From positions 62,001-126,000 of the forward strand of contig NW_002476202.1 of NCBI RefSeq assembly GCF_000189635.1: a stretch of 64,000 nucleotides of DNA. Reading direction: 5' to 3'. Positions 11,872-26,975 of the stretch are shown piece by piece. Both the position numbers and the translations under genes were made by a program. Below the pieces are notes generated by a model. That model worked only from the letters and a program-made list of their open reading frames with translations, was not told the DNA's origin and made no database searches. This stretch comes from Tetrahymena thermophila SB210. Taxonomy: Eukaryota; Ciliophora; Oligohymenophorea; Hymenostomatida; Tetrahymenidae. The first letter of the stretch is position 1. Every line of letters begins with the position of its first letter.

Positions 11872-14800
11872 TCATTTTAACTATGAAAGATTATAAATTT
11901 ATTAGGATTTCTTAAAGTGTTTAAATATAACAACTATTGATTAAATGAAAATTTAATCAAAAGCAAAGCAAACTAGGTAAGTTAGAGCAATTAAATTGCT
12001 TTGGCTAACTTGTTTTGAATTTATTTGGTCAACCATAGACTTAATTATTACATAGTACAATCCTCCAACTATACCAAAAATAATAATGTATTTGATAGTA
12101 CTGCAAATCAATTTGTTATAAGAATTTAACTTTTAGAGAATTTAACCTAATATCTGCTAAATTATAAATGCCATTAAACCTACAACTATTCCGAATGTAA
12201 CATGAGCCTATTATTTTTAGAAATATTATGAGAAAAAAATTTTATTTTAAATTATTTATTTACTTAAGAAAATGAACAAATTAATGCCATTTAAATGATT
12301 TGCTTCATCCAAATCAATAGACACTTAAGAGGTCTGTTTTATGAGGAGTAAGATTTTTAGCATAAACTAAACAATTCATGATATATCTAGTTATTTAAAT
12401 ATAAATTAGTTTAGAAAAATTAAAGAAAATATTTTTTTTACACAAAAAGATTTGAGTAAAGAGTGTTTATTAGAATCTTGTTTTTAACTAGTTTAAGTTT
12501 CATCTAAGTTAGTAGCTGTCTTTTGTGCTAAGCTGTAGTTATACTAAATTGCCTACTCATGCTTGGCTTAGCTTAACTTTTATGGTTTTATTTCGTCAAG
12601 TACACCTATTTAAAAATAAAATTTAACAATTATCATAAATAGAAAAAAATTTACTTTCATATTATTTTTTCTTTGTTAAATCAAAATTGGTGATCTAATT
12701 TTATAAAGCAAGGCTTTCAAGAGCTATTATTGATTTTTATTGGAGCGAAGGTTAAACAGGGTTAATCAAGGTATTTTATTATTAGACTTCTATAGGATTA
12801 ACTGATATTGACACATTATTCGGATCATCTTAAAGTATAACGCTTTAATTATTTTATTAATATCTGTTCATGTCGACTAAAGTGCCTATTTAATTTAAAA
12901 ATAAAAATTTTATTAAATAAAATACAAAAATATATTTTTTACTTTCATTTTACACTTTTTAGACTTAAGAATTGTCTAAGTTCTAAGCAGTTTTTAAGTT
13001 ATTCTACGTTCTCTAAAGAACAGATGTGTGTAGATAGCTTACCTTTTGCATAGGGATTACTCTAAAAGAATCAAGTTGGTCAAGTCTGAAACCAACAAAC
13101 AGGAGTATGCCTTAGGCTAAAGTTGTGAACATGATTGCATAGAAAAAGCCATAGTTTTTAACATCAGAAATACTTACTGAAGATTTTACTGACTTAACAC
13201 ATTCAAATACAGAGTCTTCAACGAATTCAAATCCTTCCATACATTTACAAGAGTTTTTATCTTGCTAGATAGCATTTGGTCCACATGAAATTTCGCATTC
13301 AATTAAACTTCCTTCTACTAATTTGAAGTTATTGTGACAAGAGCATTTATCTAATCCTTAAACTTTTGAGTTTGCTCCACAAACTATTTGGCATGATCTT
13401 TTAGATTCTTTTGTAAACTCGTAACCTACTAGACATTTACATGAATGCTGAGACTCTTTCTCTGAGTTTTATTCGCAAGCAACTTCGCACTCTGTTTTGG
13501 ATATTTAATTAAATCCATATTCACATTCACATTTATCAGGACCTGAATTTTTAGCAAACTTGCCACATGAGAGCTCGCACTTGTTAATAGAGTTTTCAAC
13601 AAATTTGTAACCTTCTAAGCAAGAACAAGTATTTTAATCTATCTTTTATGAAAATTGAATGCATTAAATTTCGCATTCAGTTTTAGAGCCTGAAATAAAA
13701 TCAAAATCTTGTTTGCACTAACAACTATTTAAGTCTTTGTTTGAAGCGTGAGCACCACAATCTAGTTAACATTAAGTTTTTGAATTTTTAACAAAACTAT
13801 ATCCATCATTGCATTTGCAGGTATCTATATCCTATTTAGTGGAATTTTCTTTGCAGCTGATTTAGCATGAGTTTTTATCACCATTTTCAAATTCATATTC
13901 ATCAGAAATGCACATACATTCAGCAAAAGATTTGTTTTTCGCGTTTTTACCACACTTTATCTAACATTAAGTCACTGAATTCTCTACAAATTCATATCCT
14001 GTTTTGCATTTGCATGAATTTTCGTCAACTCTCTCTGCATTTGAGCCACAATTAATTTCACAATCAACTTTTGAATTTTCTTTTAAAGAGAATCCTTACT
14101 TACAAGTACAGCTGTTAATTCCTGAATTTTCTGAATTTTAACCACATTTAATAGCACAAACAGATTTTGAATCTTAGTAAAACTGGTAACCACTTAAACA
14201 TTTACAGCTATTTCTATCATTTCTCTCTGAGTTTTCGCCACAAATTAATTCACAGTCTCTTTCACTTCCAGATTCTTTAGCATAGCCTGCCTTACATTTG
14301 CATTTATTAATGCCATCATTTTCAGCATTTTCTCCACAAGTTATTGAGCAAACTGTTTTGGAGTCTTAATAAAACTAATAACCATCTTAACATTAACATG
14401 TATTTCTATCCTTTCTAACAGAATTTTCTCCACAAATTATCTCACAGTCTATATCACTACCATGTACTTAACTAAAACCAGGATTACATTAGCATTTATT
14501 AGGATTTTCATTTTTAGAATTCTCACCACACTTTAATTAGCAATTTGCACTTGAACCTGGAATTAGCTCATAATTTTCTATGCAAGAACATGTATTTCTA
14601 TCTTTTGGTTTAGCATTTAAACCACAAACAACTTCACATTCTTTGTTTGATCCATCAACGAATTTATATTCTTCACTTTTACATTTACATTTTTCAGAAT
14701 CAGCATTAATCGCATTCTCCCCACAGGTTATTTGACATTCAGTTTTTGAGTTTTCTTTGAATTAATATCCATTTTCACATTCGCATTTTTCAGGATCAAT

Positions 14801-17800
14801 TTATTTAGCATGAGATCCACATTTAATTTGGCATTGAGTGTTTGATCCTTTTTCAAATTCATACCCATCTAAGCATTTGCATGTATTTTAGTCAGATTAA
14901 GTTGCATTTTTTCCACAAATTATTTAACATTCTGTTTGAGAGTCTTTTTAGAATTCATAACCAGGTTTGCACTAGCAAGTGTTAGAATCAACATGAATTG
15001 TATTTTAGCCGCATTCTATTTCGCATGCTGTATTAGATCCTTCAATAAATTTAAAGCCTTTTGTACAAATACAAGAATCAGCATCTTTTTAAGTTGCATT
15101 TAATCCACAAATTAAATGGCAGTTAATATTAGATGGGACTGAAAATTCATAGCTAGGACTCTCACATTCGCAAGTATTTGCATCTTTTCTTATTGCATGA
15201 GATCCACAATCAATTTGGCATTAATTAGAGGAAGAAGGAATAAATGTAAATCCTTCTTAGCATTTACAAGTATTTTCATCAACTCGTACAGAGTTCAAAT
15301 TACAATCTATTTAACAATCAGTTTTTAAAGCATTGCTAAATACATAGTGAGGATTACATTCACAGCTATTTTAATCTTTAAATTTAGAGTTCTTTCCACA
15401 TTTAATTTAACAAGTATCAAATGAGTTTTACTAGAATTCAAATCCTTCATTACACTCACATAATATATCAGATATCTTTTTTGAGTTGCTTCCACAAACT
15501 AATGAGCAAGTTTCACCTTCAGGACAGTCAGGTAAACAAATTTATTAACCATCTTGTATTTTATACTAGCATTAAACGCATTTATTGATTTATTCTTTTT
15601 TGATGTAACCTTACTCGCATTTGCTTACACACTAATTATTCTAATCAAAGAAATAATTTGATTTTTTACATGCTATACAATCCTTATTTGAACCCCCAGA
15701 GCATGTTTAACAATCTTCATGGCATTAATTGCATCTTTATAAAACTTTATCTATAAAGTTAGAAAAATTTAAGTTATTAAAAAGTTATTTAAAAATAAAA
15801 AATCTTACCATAATATTCTCCTGGTGCACAGTAAATACAAATACCTTCTACGTTAGTATAACTATCATCGCATAAAGTACAATTTTTAGAGTCATCGCAA
15901 TTAATACAATTTTTACCGCAAGGCTCACATTTTTTCTGATCAACATTCATGAACTATCTCTCTGGACATCTTGAACATGAGAAATCTTTTTATACGGTTG
16001 CTAGACTATCTGAGCAGGTTAAGCAACTTTGCTTTGTTTCTCCAAAGCAAGTTGAACAATCACTATGGCATTTTAAGCATGTTTTTTCACAAGTTTTTGT
16101 AGTTGAGAATTTAGTATTAAGTGATTCTAAATCTGATTGCTTACAGATAAATGCAGAAGAATCAGAGCAAGTTAAACATTGTGTTGCTGAAGGTCCATTA
16201 CAAGTAGCGCAATCTAAATGACATGATTAACATTTATTAGTACCATAATCTACATATTAATTCTTATCACATTCTCCACATATACTAGAATCCAAGCGAA
16301 TATAATGAGATGCATTTTCACATTTAGTGCATTGATTTTAGTCTGGACCTGTGCAGACGGAGCAATCTGAGTGGCAGTCTTAACAATTATTACTGCTATC
16401 ATAGAATTATTTTGCATCACATAACCCACAAGTTTTATCTTTTCTCAAAAAGAAAGTATCTGAGCATTTTGTACATTGAGTATTATCAATACATTCTAAA
16501 CAATTATTTGAACATGGGAGGCAGTGATTGCTTGCATTTATGTAGAACCCATTACTAATTTTGCATTCCACGCATAAATTTAAAGAATTAAAGCTGAGTT
16601 TATCTTCACATTTAATACATGAATCAGCCGTTTTAGATGAGCAAGTTTTGCAAGAAGCATCACAAGGATAACAAATTTCATCTTAGGTGAAAAAATTGTT
16701 GTTAATATCACATTCTTCGCACTTATTAGTGAGTTCATTTCTTTTAAAGTCGTTTTTACATGTAAGGCACTTATCTTCTGTTGCTCCATTACAAGTATTG
16801 CAAGAGTCATGACATTTAATGCATTGGTCTCCATCAACAAAATATCCAACTGTAGGGCATACTTAGCACTTTCCATCTAACTTCTTAAGATCACCTTTAC
16901 ACACAGTGCACTTATCTTCACCTTTATCAGTACATTATTAGCATGTTTCATGGCAAATAAAACAATTCAAGCCCTAGATAAATTGTGCTTGTTCTACTAA
17001 GCAAGGCTTACATAATTTATCTTCATGAATATATTCATTAGGATCTGAACATTAAATACATTTACTTTCTTAATTTCCATTACACTTTAAGCACTTTTCA
17101 TGGCATTTCTCACATTTGTTAATTGTACCATCTACTCTAAAGACTTTATTTTCTGTGCATTCTCCACATGAGTTATCATCATAAAGATATTTACCATCTA
17201 AACAAGATAAACATTAGTTTTAAAGTTTACCATTGCAGGTCTAACATGTACCATCACATTTTTAACAAACTTCAACTTTTCCGTTAAGAGGACCCAAGAA
17301 ATAGCCAATATTCTAACACTCTTAGCAAGTATTATCTTCCATGAATTTTTTACCATCAGCACAAACAACACAGTCATGTTCAGTTTCCCCTAAGCAAGTT
17401 TTGCATGAGTCATTGCATTTCAAGCATTTATTTTCATGATTTTTGAAATATCCAATAACAGGGCAAGGAATACATAGACCATCTATTTTGTCATAGTTTT
17501 CTTCACAAGTTATACAATCTGTTTTGTTTTCACCTTTGCAAGTTAAGCAAGAAGAATCGCAGTTAGAACAATATTTATTATCTTTGATAAAGAATTTAGT
17601 GTTTGGACATATTGAACATTTAAGATCCTTATCAAAGAAAAAATTGTCTAGACAAACTTCACAAGAAATTTAATCGTTACAGACTTTGCAGTTCTCTACA
17701 CACTTCAAACAATTACCATCTTTTTTGAAATAACCAAACTCATTACATTCTCCACATGTTCCATTTTCATATAAAAACTTATCAGGAGAGCATGCTGTAC

Positions 17801-20800
17801 AAGAATTATTTTTCTCGTTAGTGCATTTTAAGCAAGAACCATCACAACTCTTGCAAAATTCTTCTTAAATAAAATAATTTTCTGTTGGGCAATCTTAGCA
17901 AGTATTATCTGGCTTTCTGTGGAGACCTTCTTTGCACTTTGTGCAAGTATCTTTACCTTTTCCTGAGCAGTTGTTACAAGAAGGATCGCAATCATAGCAC
18001 TTATTGTCACTTGGATCGATATATTTATTTAGAGTTAGGTTACAGCCTTCACATAAATCAGTGGTAGAATTCTTATGCAATCCATCAGCACATATTATAC
18101 ATTATGATTTATCTTTTCCACTACAAGTCTTACAAGAATCATCACATTTATAACACACATTATCTTTCAAGAAATGACCATTTTCAGTGTCACAATTACC
18201 ACAAGTGTTATCTTCCATCAAAACTAAACTACCTTTACAACTCTTACAATTGTTAGATTAATCACCAAAGCAAGTTTTACAATTATCATTACAATTAGTA
18301 CAAATATTATTATTAGCAGCATTCACAAATACACCATCTGCTTCATGACATTCCTTACATTCTAAATTAGGGTGCATGTACAAGCCATCCTTACAAAGAA
18401 TACAGCCATCTATGTTACCTCCATTTTTACATGTTTTACAAGAGCTATGACAAGCTTTACAATGTTCTCCATCAATATAAAATCCATTATTTATATCGCA
18501 GACATTACATAGGTTATTTAAATCTATTTTCTTATCATGTTTGCATTTAGAACATGCTGTATTCTCTGATGAATTGCAAGTTTAACAAGAATTATCACAT
18601 TCTTAGCATTCTGTATTGCTGTTAGCAATAAAGAATCCATTACTTACATCACAATTACCACATGTTTTGTTTTTAAATAAATAGATATTATTTTTATGGT
18701 CACACTCAGTACAATTTGTAGGATTATCAATACATTTCACACAATTTGGATTACATTATTTACAAACTCCATTTTCTACAGAATTATCTACATAGTAACC
18801 AACATCAGGACACTTTTTACAAGTATTATCTTCAAATTTCGTAAGACCATCTGCACAAATAATACAGCCTTTATCTGTACTATCAGAACAAGTCTTGCAG
18901 CTTGTATCACATTTTATGCAATCAGTTCCAACTTAAGAAAATCCTGTATCTGTACAAGGAACACATTTTCCTTAATATTTAAATAGATTTTTTGTACAAG
19001 TAAGGCAACTTATTTCTTTATCATCGGAGCATGTTTAACAAGTGGCATGACAATTTTAGCAAATTTAGTTAGAGTCAAGATATTTACCATTTTTAGTATC
19101 GCAATTTGAGCAAGTTCCATCTTTTAACAGAGTAAAAGTATCTTTACATTCTGAACATGTGGTAATAGGATTGTTAGTAGAAATAGAAAATGAGCAGGTT
19201 TTACAGTTTTCAATACATGGAATGCAAACTCTTTCATCATTTGATACAAAACCGTCTCCACATGATTCAGAACATGTTCCATCTGGCTTTAAACTTTTTG
19301 GGCTTGCGCAAATAATGCATTTATCATTAGCATCGCATTCTTAGCAATCGCTTACTGAGCATTATTGACAATTATTACTAGAATCTAGATAATATCCACT
19401 TCTTGTAGGACATTTTACACAGTTAGCACTTAAATTTTAGTCATCTTTTTTAACATAAATTACTACACTTCCTTTAGAGCAGGTTGAGCAACTACCACTT
19501 GATGCATCAATATATTTAGGAGAGTCACAAGATTATGCTGAGCAGAAATTTGCTTTATTTCCTTATTTAACATATTTACCATCACAGTGAGTACATTAAT
19601 TAATTTAATTATTTGTACATTTTCTACAACCAGATACACAATCTTGACATTTATCTTTTAACATAAACTTTCCTTATTCAGTATTACATTCTGTGCAAGT
19701 CTTATCTGATTTAAGCGCAAATCCATAATAACACGAGTTACAATCTGTAGCATTACTGCAGGTAGCACAAGTATCTGCACATTTAGTACAGACATTCTTA
19801 TTCAAAAAATATCCATTATTGGTATCACAGAATTAGCAACTATTATCAGGGTATTTATCATAACCAGAGGCACAAGTTTGACACTCTAATCTACCGACCC
19901 CATTACAGGTATTGCATGATCTATGGCATGCAATACATGTTTATTTGTCATCAACTTATTTGATAAAAAATCCAGAAGATGGACATTAACATTTGTTTGA
20001 GTTTAATTAGAAACCGTTTGAGCATTCAGTACAATTATTATTTTTTGGGCCACTGCACTTATTACAAGATTCATCGCATGCTTTACAGTTATCTATTCCA
20101 CTTACTGTTTATTTAAAAAAGCCTACCTCAGGGCAACCTGTCTTGCATGTTGAGTCAGGATAAAGATAATCTCCTGTTTTGCATTTCGTGCAAGCTGTAG
20201 CATCTGGAGAAGTACATTTTAAACAAGATTAATGGCATTTTTAACAGACTGAAGAGGAATCTAAAAACCAACCATTTTCCTTATCACACAACGCACAAGT
20301 ACCATTAACTTACCTATCTAAGGTATCTGCACAAGTCAAACAATTATTTTCACCAATATCACTACATGTATTACAAGATGCATGACAAGCAACGCATTAT
20401 CCACTTGGATTCATAAAAAATTTAGTAGAAGGACAAATACATTTTTTAGAAACAGGATCTATTTAAAATCCGTTCTTGCATGAAATACATTCATTTTCTT
20501 GAGAACCACTGCATGTTATACAACTGCTATGGCAAGCTTTACATCTTGTTTAGCTATTAGCAGCTGCAAGAGTATAGAATCCATTTAATGTATCACATGT
20601 ACTTTTACAAGAATCGTCATCAAATATAAATTGTCCATCAGGGCATTTCACTGCACAAACAATTTAGAAACTTTAATCTTCCTCACAACCTTATTTACAT
20701 TTACTAGGGCATTCAACACAGTTGCCTTCTTTAGTGAAAGTGTATTAATTAGGACAAGCTTTAACACAAGTTTTATCAGGCATTTAAAAGAGATTATTTT

Positions 20801-23515
20801 TGCACACTGAACATTTTTTAGTGTCATCCTAACATTCTTAACACGAGTCATCACATTTGGTGCAATTATTACTACTATTTAAATAATATCCATTTTTGGT
20901 AGGACATGGAATGCATAGAGAGGTCGGTATTTAATTTGTAGGGTGAGTGTAGATTAGTTATATTAAATTTCCTTTTGAACAAGACTAGCAGCTACCTGTT
21001 GAGGAACTAATTGAACTAGGAGTACTAAAATCTACATACATACCATTTGATGCTTAACAACTTGAAGGGGTATATGATCCATTGCATTTTCTTTTATTGC
21101 TAGTGCCACTAGGAATTGTGTTTTTATCAACACAACTTATGCAACCACTCATACTATTATTAATACATTTACGACAACCTGAAGCACAGTCACTGCATTT
21201 ACCTGAATTCATGAATTTTCCATCTTCTTGATCACAATCTGTATCACATTTTCCTTTATTTAATCCTTTACCGAGTGGACAGCTTTGACAATTATCTTCA
21301 TTAGGACCATTGCATGTTAAGCAGCTACTATGGCATTTTATACAGATATTAGATTTGTCAGTAAAATACCCATTAGAAGTATCACAGAATTAGCAGGTAT
21401 TGTCTGGGAAGAGTGAATAGTCAGATTTACAAGTGAGGCATTAAAATTTTTTAGGTCCAGAGCAAGAATCACAATTCTAATAACATGTTTTACATTAGCC
21501 ATCTAACAAATCTAAATAATATCCAGATACATTTGTGCAAGTGCATTTTTTAGATTACATCTAAAAGTTATTTCTACAAACTTAACAGTTTGCTTCAGAG
21601 TTTGAAGTGCATTATAGGCAGGTTGGGGCACATGCTAAGCATTGGTTATTTTTTTAATAGAAACCATTTTTAGTATCACATCCTTCTTTGCACTAGCCAT
21701 CATCATAAACGAATGCTGTAGGTGAATTGCAAGATAAACATTAATCTTTTTAATTATTGTTACAGGTTTTACAGGTGGGATCACAACTTTTACATATAGA
21801 ATCAGTTTTATCTAAATAGAATCCATTCGAAGTATCACAATCACCACATATTCCTTTTTCATTTTTGTATTATTTAGCCTTGCAAGTCAAACACTAATCT
21901 TATCCAACTTTATTACAAGTTTGACAATTAGGACTACATGCAATACAAATTCCACTACCATCTAAGAATGACCCGTTCTAAGAATCACATTCACAAATCC
22001 CTGTGGAAGAATTTTTATTATATTTTTTTCTACATACAGTGCAATCAGTTTGATTCTTACCATTACAGCTTTAGCAATCAGAGTGGCAGGCATTACATCT
22101 GATGGAACTTGGAACTTTATAGAATCCATTATTTTCATCGCAGGAAGGTCCACAAGAATCATCTTCCATTAAAAATTGCCCAGGTGGACAGGAGACTGGA
22201 CAAACAAGGGATAATTTATCACTACCTAATTCACAGGTAGATGAGCATTTAGCTGGACAAGCCATACACGATTTACCAACAACCCTATTATTTCCTTTGC
22301 AATCTGTAGCTGCTTAACATTTTTTGAGAGTAACAAACCACAATTAATCAGTAGGGCAAGGCTCGCAAACATACATATTTGGACTACCACCACTGGGACC
22401 AAGAAGTTAACCTAAGCAATCATCTTTTTTTATGCATTTACTACTATCTTCATCATAAGTATCTGTACTACCAGTACAATTAGGACATCTGTTTTTGGAA
22501 GTGCAGATCTTACTAGGACAAGGATTTGGACCAGGATAGGTATAGCAGCATCTGTCAACACCACCTGCACTAAACTTTAAAGTTCCTTTACATTATTAGC
22601 ATTAGCCGGGAGTTTTTTCATCTAGACGTTTTGTTACATCACAAAGGATGCAATTATTGGCTTTTGGACCATTACATTGCAGACAGTTAGTGTTACAATC
22701 TGAACATGAAGAACCACTAAGATATTATCCATCAGGGCAAGTAGTTTATAAATTTCTGAATTTATGTGTAAGATCATTTGTGTTTATTCTATTTTTCATA
22801 AGAGAATTTAATAAAAATTATTGAAAAATTGGATTTTTACGTTATATGTGAGATTTATTCTATTTTAATTTTTGATTGAATAGAGGATATTTTTAAATAA
22901 ATATTTTCATAACCATTAGATCTTACAGAGAGTTTAACTTGATAAGATTAACCAGAAACATAGTCTTCACTATATATTCTCTCTAGTTCTACTTTTTCAG
23001 CTTGAAGTAGGTTTTCATCTAAATTTTAAGTCAAAAGTCTATCAATTGAAAAAAAGCCAGAATGTCTATAATTTTATGAATTAACTTTAGAATAAAATAT
23101 TTATGAATTTCTTTTTTACTTGAAACTCTTCAACGGAAACTCTATTAAAAAGCTAATATCAATGTCTCCATTATTTTGACTCTACTATTAAAATTACGAA
23201 ATCTGCAAAATGACTTATCCCTCCAGACCTATTTCATATATATTGTATTGTACATTATGGTTTTGCTGGGTAGGAGAATCTATCATCCAGTGATCATGCC
23301 CAACATATTAGCTAGATAATCTTTATACTGTTAAAAATAAATTCTTTAGATAAAAATTTACTCACTATTACTAAGTGTATAATTTAAACAACTTATAAAT
23401 TAAAATGAAAATTTATTTATGAAAGTAAAAAAATGAAGTGAGAAAATGGCTAAATCTGCTTACTTGATTAGCAAAATAGGTAAATAAATAAAAGCCAATT
23501 TGTAGTTAATGCCAT
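11872..23515 (-). CDS. Giant cysteine-rich multi-pass membrane protein, 3,726 aa, eight exons
   Basis: Exons: 23515-23464, 23327-22841, 22788-15809, 15750-12943, 12885-12655, 12605-12442, 12386-12264, 12207-11872. The sum is 11,181 nt, exactly 3,727 codons ending in TGA, and every junction keeps phase. Residues 1-17 are a signal peptide (MALTTNWLLFIYLFCQS). Residues 18-180 form a Cys-poor domain with a GHDHWMIDSP motif. About 190-2580 are C-x2-C furin-like repeats. About 2580-3357 are 33-35-residue repeats of the form C-x3-CG-x-N-[AS]...C-x-C-x3-[FY]. A membrane helix follows at about 3371-3395, then a polar Gln-rich loop of roughly 190 residues, then about four further membrane segments (3595-3708). 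This suggests a surface receptor- or channel-like protein with a very large ectodomain. The C-terminal arrangement loosely recalls the multi-pass half of REJ/polycystin-type proteins, but this is only a resemblance. Function unknown. Confidence 0.87.
13200..15530 (-). repeat. Coding array of CGxN-type short Cys repeats in gene 2
   Basis: About 20 degenerate units of roughly 105 bp encode the pattern C-x3-C-G-x-N-[AS]-x(5-8)-C-x-C-x3-[FY], for example CEISCGPNAIQQDKNSCKC. The spacing differs from the C-x2-C modules upstream and resembles a compact EGF-like fold. Units are diverged at DNA level, unlike the fresh array in gene 1. The array sits just outside the first membrane helix, as a stalk would. 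Confidence 0.75.
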
Positions 23516-26500
23516 AGGTTTAAGTGAAGTAATAATAAAGCTGTTTTATTTAAAATGTGATATTTATTTAGTTGCTACTATACTTACAAATAAGAAAATT
23601 AATTAATTGTCTTTTTTTCGCTTTTCTTATCACTTTTAATTGATTTTAAATTAATAATTATTTGCTTAAATAAATATAATTATTGCATTTCTACTATACT
23701 TAGCCAGTTAATCAAAGTACTTTGTATTTAAAGTATAAATATAAGTAAGATAAATGTAAAAATGATTAGCAATAATAAATTATTACTCTAAGATCATTCT
23801 ATTTATTATCATTCAAAATAGATATGCCTACACATCTTCTATCATAGTTCTTATAATTTGATCATAAGTTATTTGAATAAATAGAACATTTAAGAATTTC
23901 GTATACATAGAATAAAAAAATTAAAAATAATTATTTTAACAGACCAATAAATGAATGAGTAATTTAGATAAAACAAATAAATTCACTATCAAATTTTATT
24001 TTCCTTTCATCAAATTATTTCGAAAATCCCCCTCCAAATTTTCTATCGTTTATTATAATCAGTAAATATCAATTAAAATTTAATGCTTTTTGTATGAAAT
24101 ATTCTGACCTTTAGAGTCTAATAAGAAATTAATTTATATCTAAAATATTCAATTGGTTGATTGGATAATAACGATTTTAATTAATTATCCTAATTACAAA
24201 AAATCTGATTGATCTAAAAGTACTTAACTCTTAATTTTTTCATTATTACTATATCTATTTTATCAAATTTGCTTCATCCTACTAAAAATATTGAGAGCAA
24301 AAATAAATAATTTGTGTTTTATGAAATCTTAAAAATCAATAAAATTGATAGCATTAGCACCTTAGACAAAAATTTAAAGTTTTATTCAATTAAAATAGTG
24401 TATCCTAAGTATTAATAAAACAAATAAATTAAAAGAATACATAATATTTTTGTAATATTTGTAACTTTAAATGTATTCTAAAAATAGCTCAGTAAGTAAT
24501 AGCAAATATCAGTTGAAAAAGTAACTGTAATACTTTTTACTCCAATTCTAATGTTGAAAGGTGTTTTATAAAAATATTTACATTAAAAATTATGTTTGTA
24601 TTATTTAAATTTTAAATGAGAATGTAATAAAAATAATATACTATTTACTTTATGTATTAAGTTAGAACTTGATATGTAAATTACAAATTTTTGTGGATTT
24701 CAATTCAAAATCTCATCAGGTTCGGCAAAATTAAACTAATGAGTATGGAGGGGTTTCTAATTTTTTTGAGAAGTTATCATTTATTCATTTATGCCTATTT
24801 AAGAAAAAAAATCAGAAAATTTCTTTTTTGGAAAAGTAAAGTCACCTAATGCAAAATATATATCGTTAGATACCTTTCAAGCTTTTAATAAACATTGAAT
24901 GCTAGATTTAAAAAGTTAAGCTTATTATTAGTATCAACCAGTTTATATAATTATTGGATGACTTATTGTCTTTAGATAATGTGTAATACTTTTGTTACAA
25001 TATTTAATTAATACCTAAGTAAAAGTATTAAACAAAAAAGTGATAGAGCTTTTTTTTCTAAACAAAGAAATAAAAATTTAGTATTAATCGCATATACTTA
25101 CTTACTAATTATTTATATTAAAAACGAGAGTTTCCAGATATCAAAAATGTATAAGAAATAATAATAATATGCTCTAATTAGAACTTTAATAGAACAATTT
25201 TTTTTATAAAAAATAATCATGACTTAAATCTTTATTCTTATCGATAACATCGATTTTTTTTTTCTGTCTCTAAAAATATTTTAAAATAGTTTCTAAATAA
25301 ATTTTAGCTAAAATTTTAATCTTAATTTTATGATTTAACTCTCAATAAAGTCTAAAAAACAAATAAAAAATTTCTAAGTCTTCCATTTTCCAAAAATTGT
25401 TAATATATTTTCAATTGTATTACTGCTTACAAGCTTATAAAGTAAAAACATACTTTATATTTATCTATACCCTACTATTACTTTAATTTCAATTTACTTG
25501 TTCATTTTTAATCTAATTTTGCTATGGCTAATGTAAATTACTTAATATATTTAAATATATGTATTATTAGTAATTTCAAAATGATAGCTAAATAGAAAAT
25601 TTGAATATTTCCTATTCTTAATAATCATAATAATGGCATCATTACTTTTTAAATTGAAATAATTATTCTTCTTCTTTTTTAAAATTTCATGATTGTAATA
25701 AGATTGTGGGATTTTTAATTTTTCTTTCATAGATTTTAATTGATTTTTGTGAAATAAAACTAGTGGTTTTTAAAATCAAGATAAATTACAAGCCAATCAA
25801 AAATAATTAGTTATAGTTAGTCCAATTTATTTTTTATTTTGCTGTTTGATTTTTATTTGAGCTATTTTAATATCTAATAATAATAAATATTTTAATATAA
25901 ATTTAGATAAAACCTATAAATAATTTTTCCAGAAATTAAACAAATATATTATAAAAATATAAAATATTTAACATTTTGATAGAAAGTGAATGTAAAACCT
26001 AATAATCAATTTATGAATAAATTATTTATAAATAAAAACATTTTAAATTTAAAGTAAAAATACTTGATAAAAATATCATATTAAATAAAAGATATAATGA
26101 TTCCTTTGCAAACTAAAAAAATAATGATTTTTTTCTTCCATTTTAAAAAAATATTTATATTATTTTCTCTTCAGTAGAAATGATTATTTATTTTTAGCAA
26201 GATGTTATTAAATAATTGATCTTTTTTGTATTTTTAATTTTCTTATTTATGAAATGATCTTATTACTAATCTTAGATTTTTACTATTACTATTATATTTA
26301 ATAAATTGATTGATAAAGTAATTTTATAGTTTTTTAATGTAAAATAAAAGTGCCAAATTAATAAAAGAAAAAATGTTAAACAATAAAAAAATGTATTCCA
26401 TAAATTTAAATTTATAAAACCATTAAATTCTGTAGAAAAAAAAAGTAATTATTTTATTTCGTTAAATTATTTAATAGTTGATATAAATAAAATATATTAA

Positions 26501-26975
26501 AGTATTCATAAATTATTTATTGGAATGAATTGAATTATTATATTTTAATGGATTGATATTTTTAAATCAGGTGGAAAATAAAACAATACCTGTTAAATAA
26601 TCTATTAAGTTAAATTACAAAATAATATCATAAATTAAAAATTCTTCTCTATATATTTTTAATAATGCTTTTTTCTCCAAAAAAAATGCTCACAATTTAT
26701 AAAATAAATTTGTTCAAATAAATATAAGATAACTTGATTTTATCATCTAAGATTTATAAAAAAATGTCTGATTAGGTTTAAAATTCTTTTGGAAATATTG
26801 TTTTCTTATTTATAATCTTCTATATAAATATATTAAATTGTTATTTAAAATAAGATCAAGCATTATTTTATTAAAGCACTTTTTAATTATTTTTTTTATA
26901 TAAAAATTATTCAAAGTTAAAAGTAGAATTAAATAACACATTTTCGTTAATCAATAAAAACTTAACAAAATAATA
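23516..26975. other. 3.5-kb AT-rich gap between divergent genes
   Basis: This holds the divergent upstream regions of gene 2 (minus) and the first two-pass gene (plus). The sequence is AT-rich with homopolymer runs and TGA in every frame. I see no Cys-rich, membrane-protein or RNA-like pattern. It probably contains both promoters and 5' UTRs, but no element can be pinpointed. Confidence 0.6.

Noticed and set aside
15949-16221. Plus-strand frame MNYLSGHLEHEK of 90 codons
   Set aside because: It is antisense to the CxxC region of gene 2, which is continuous on the minus strand here.
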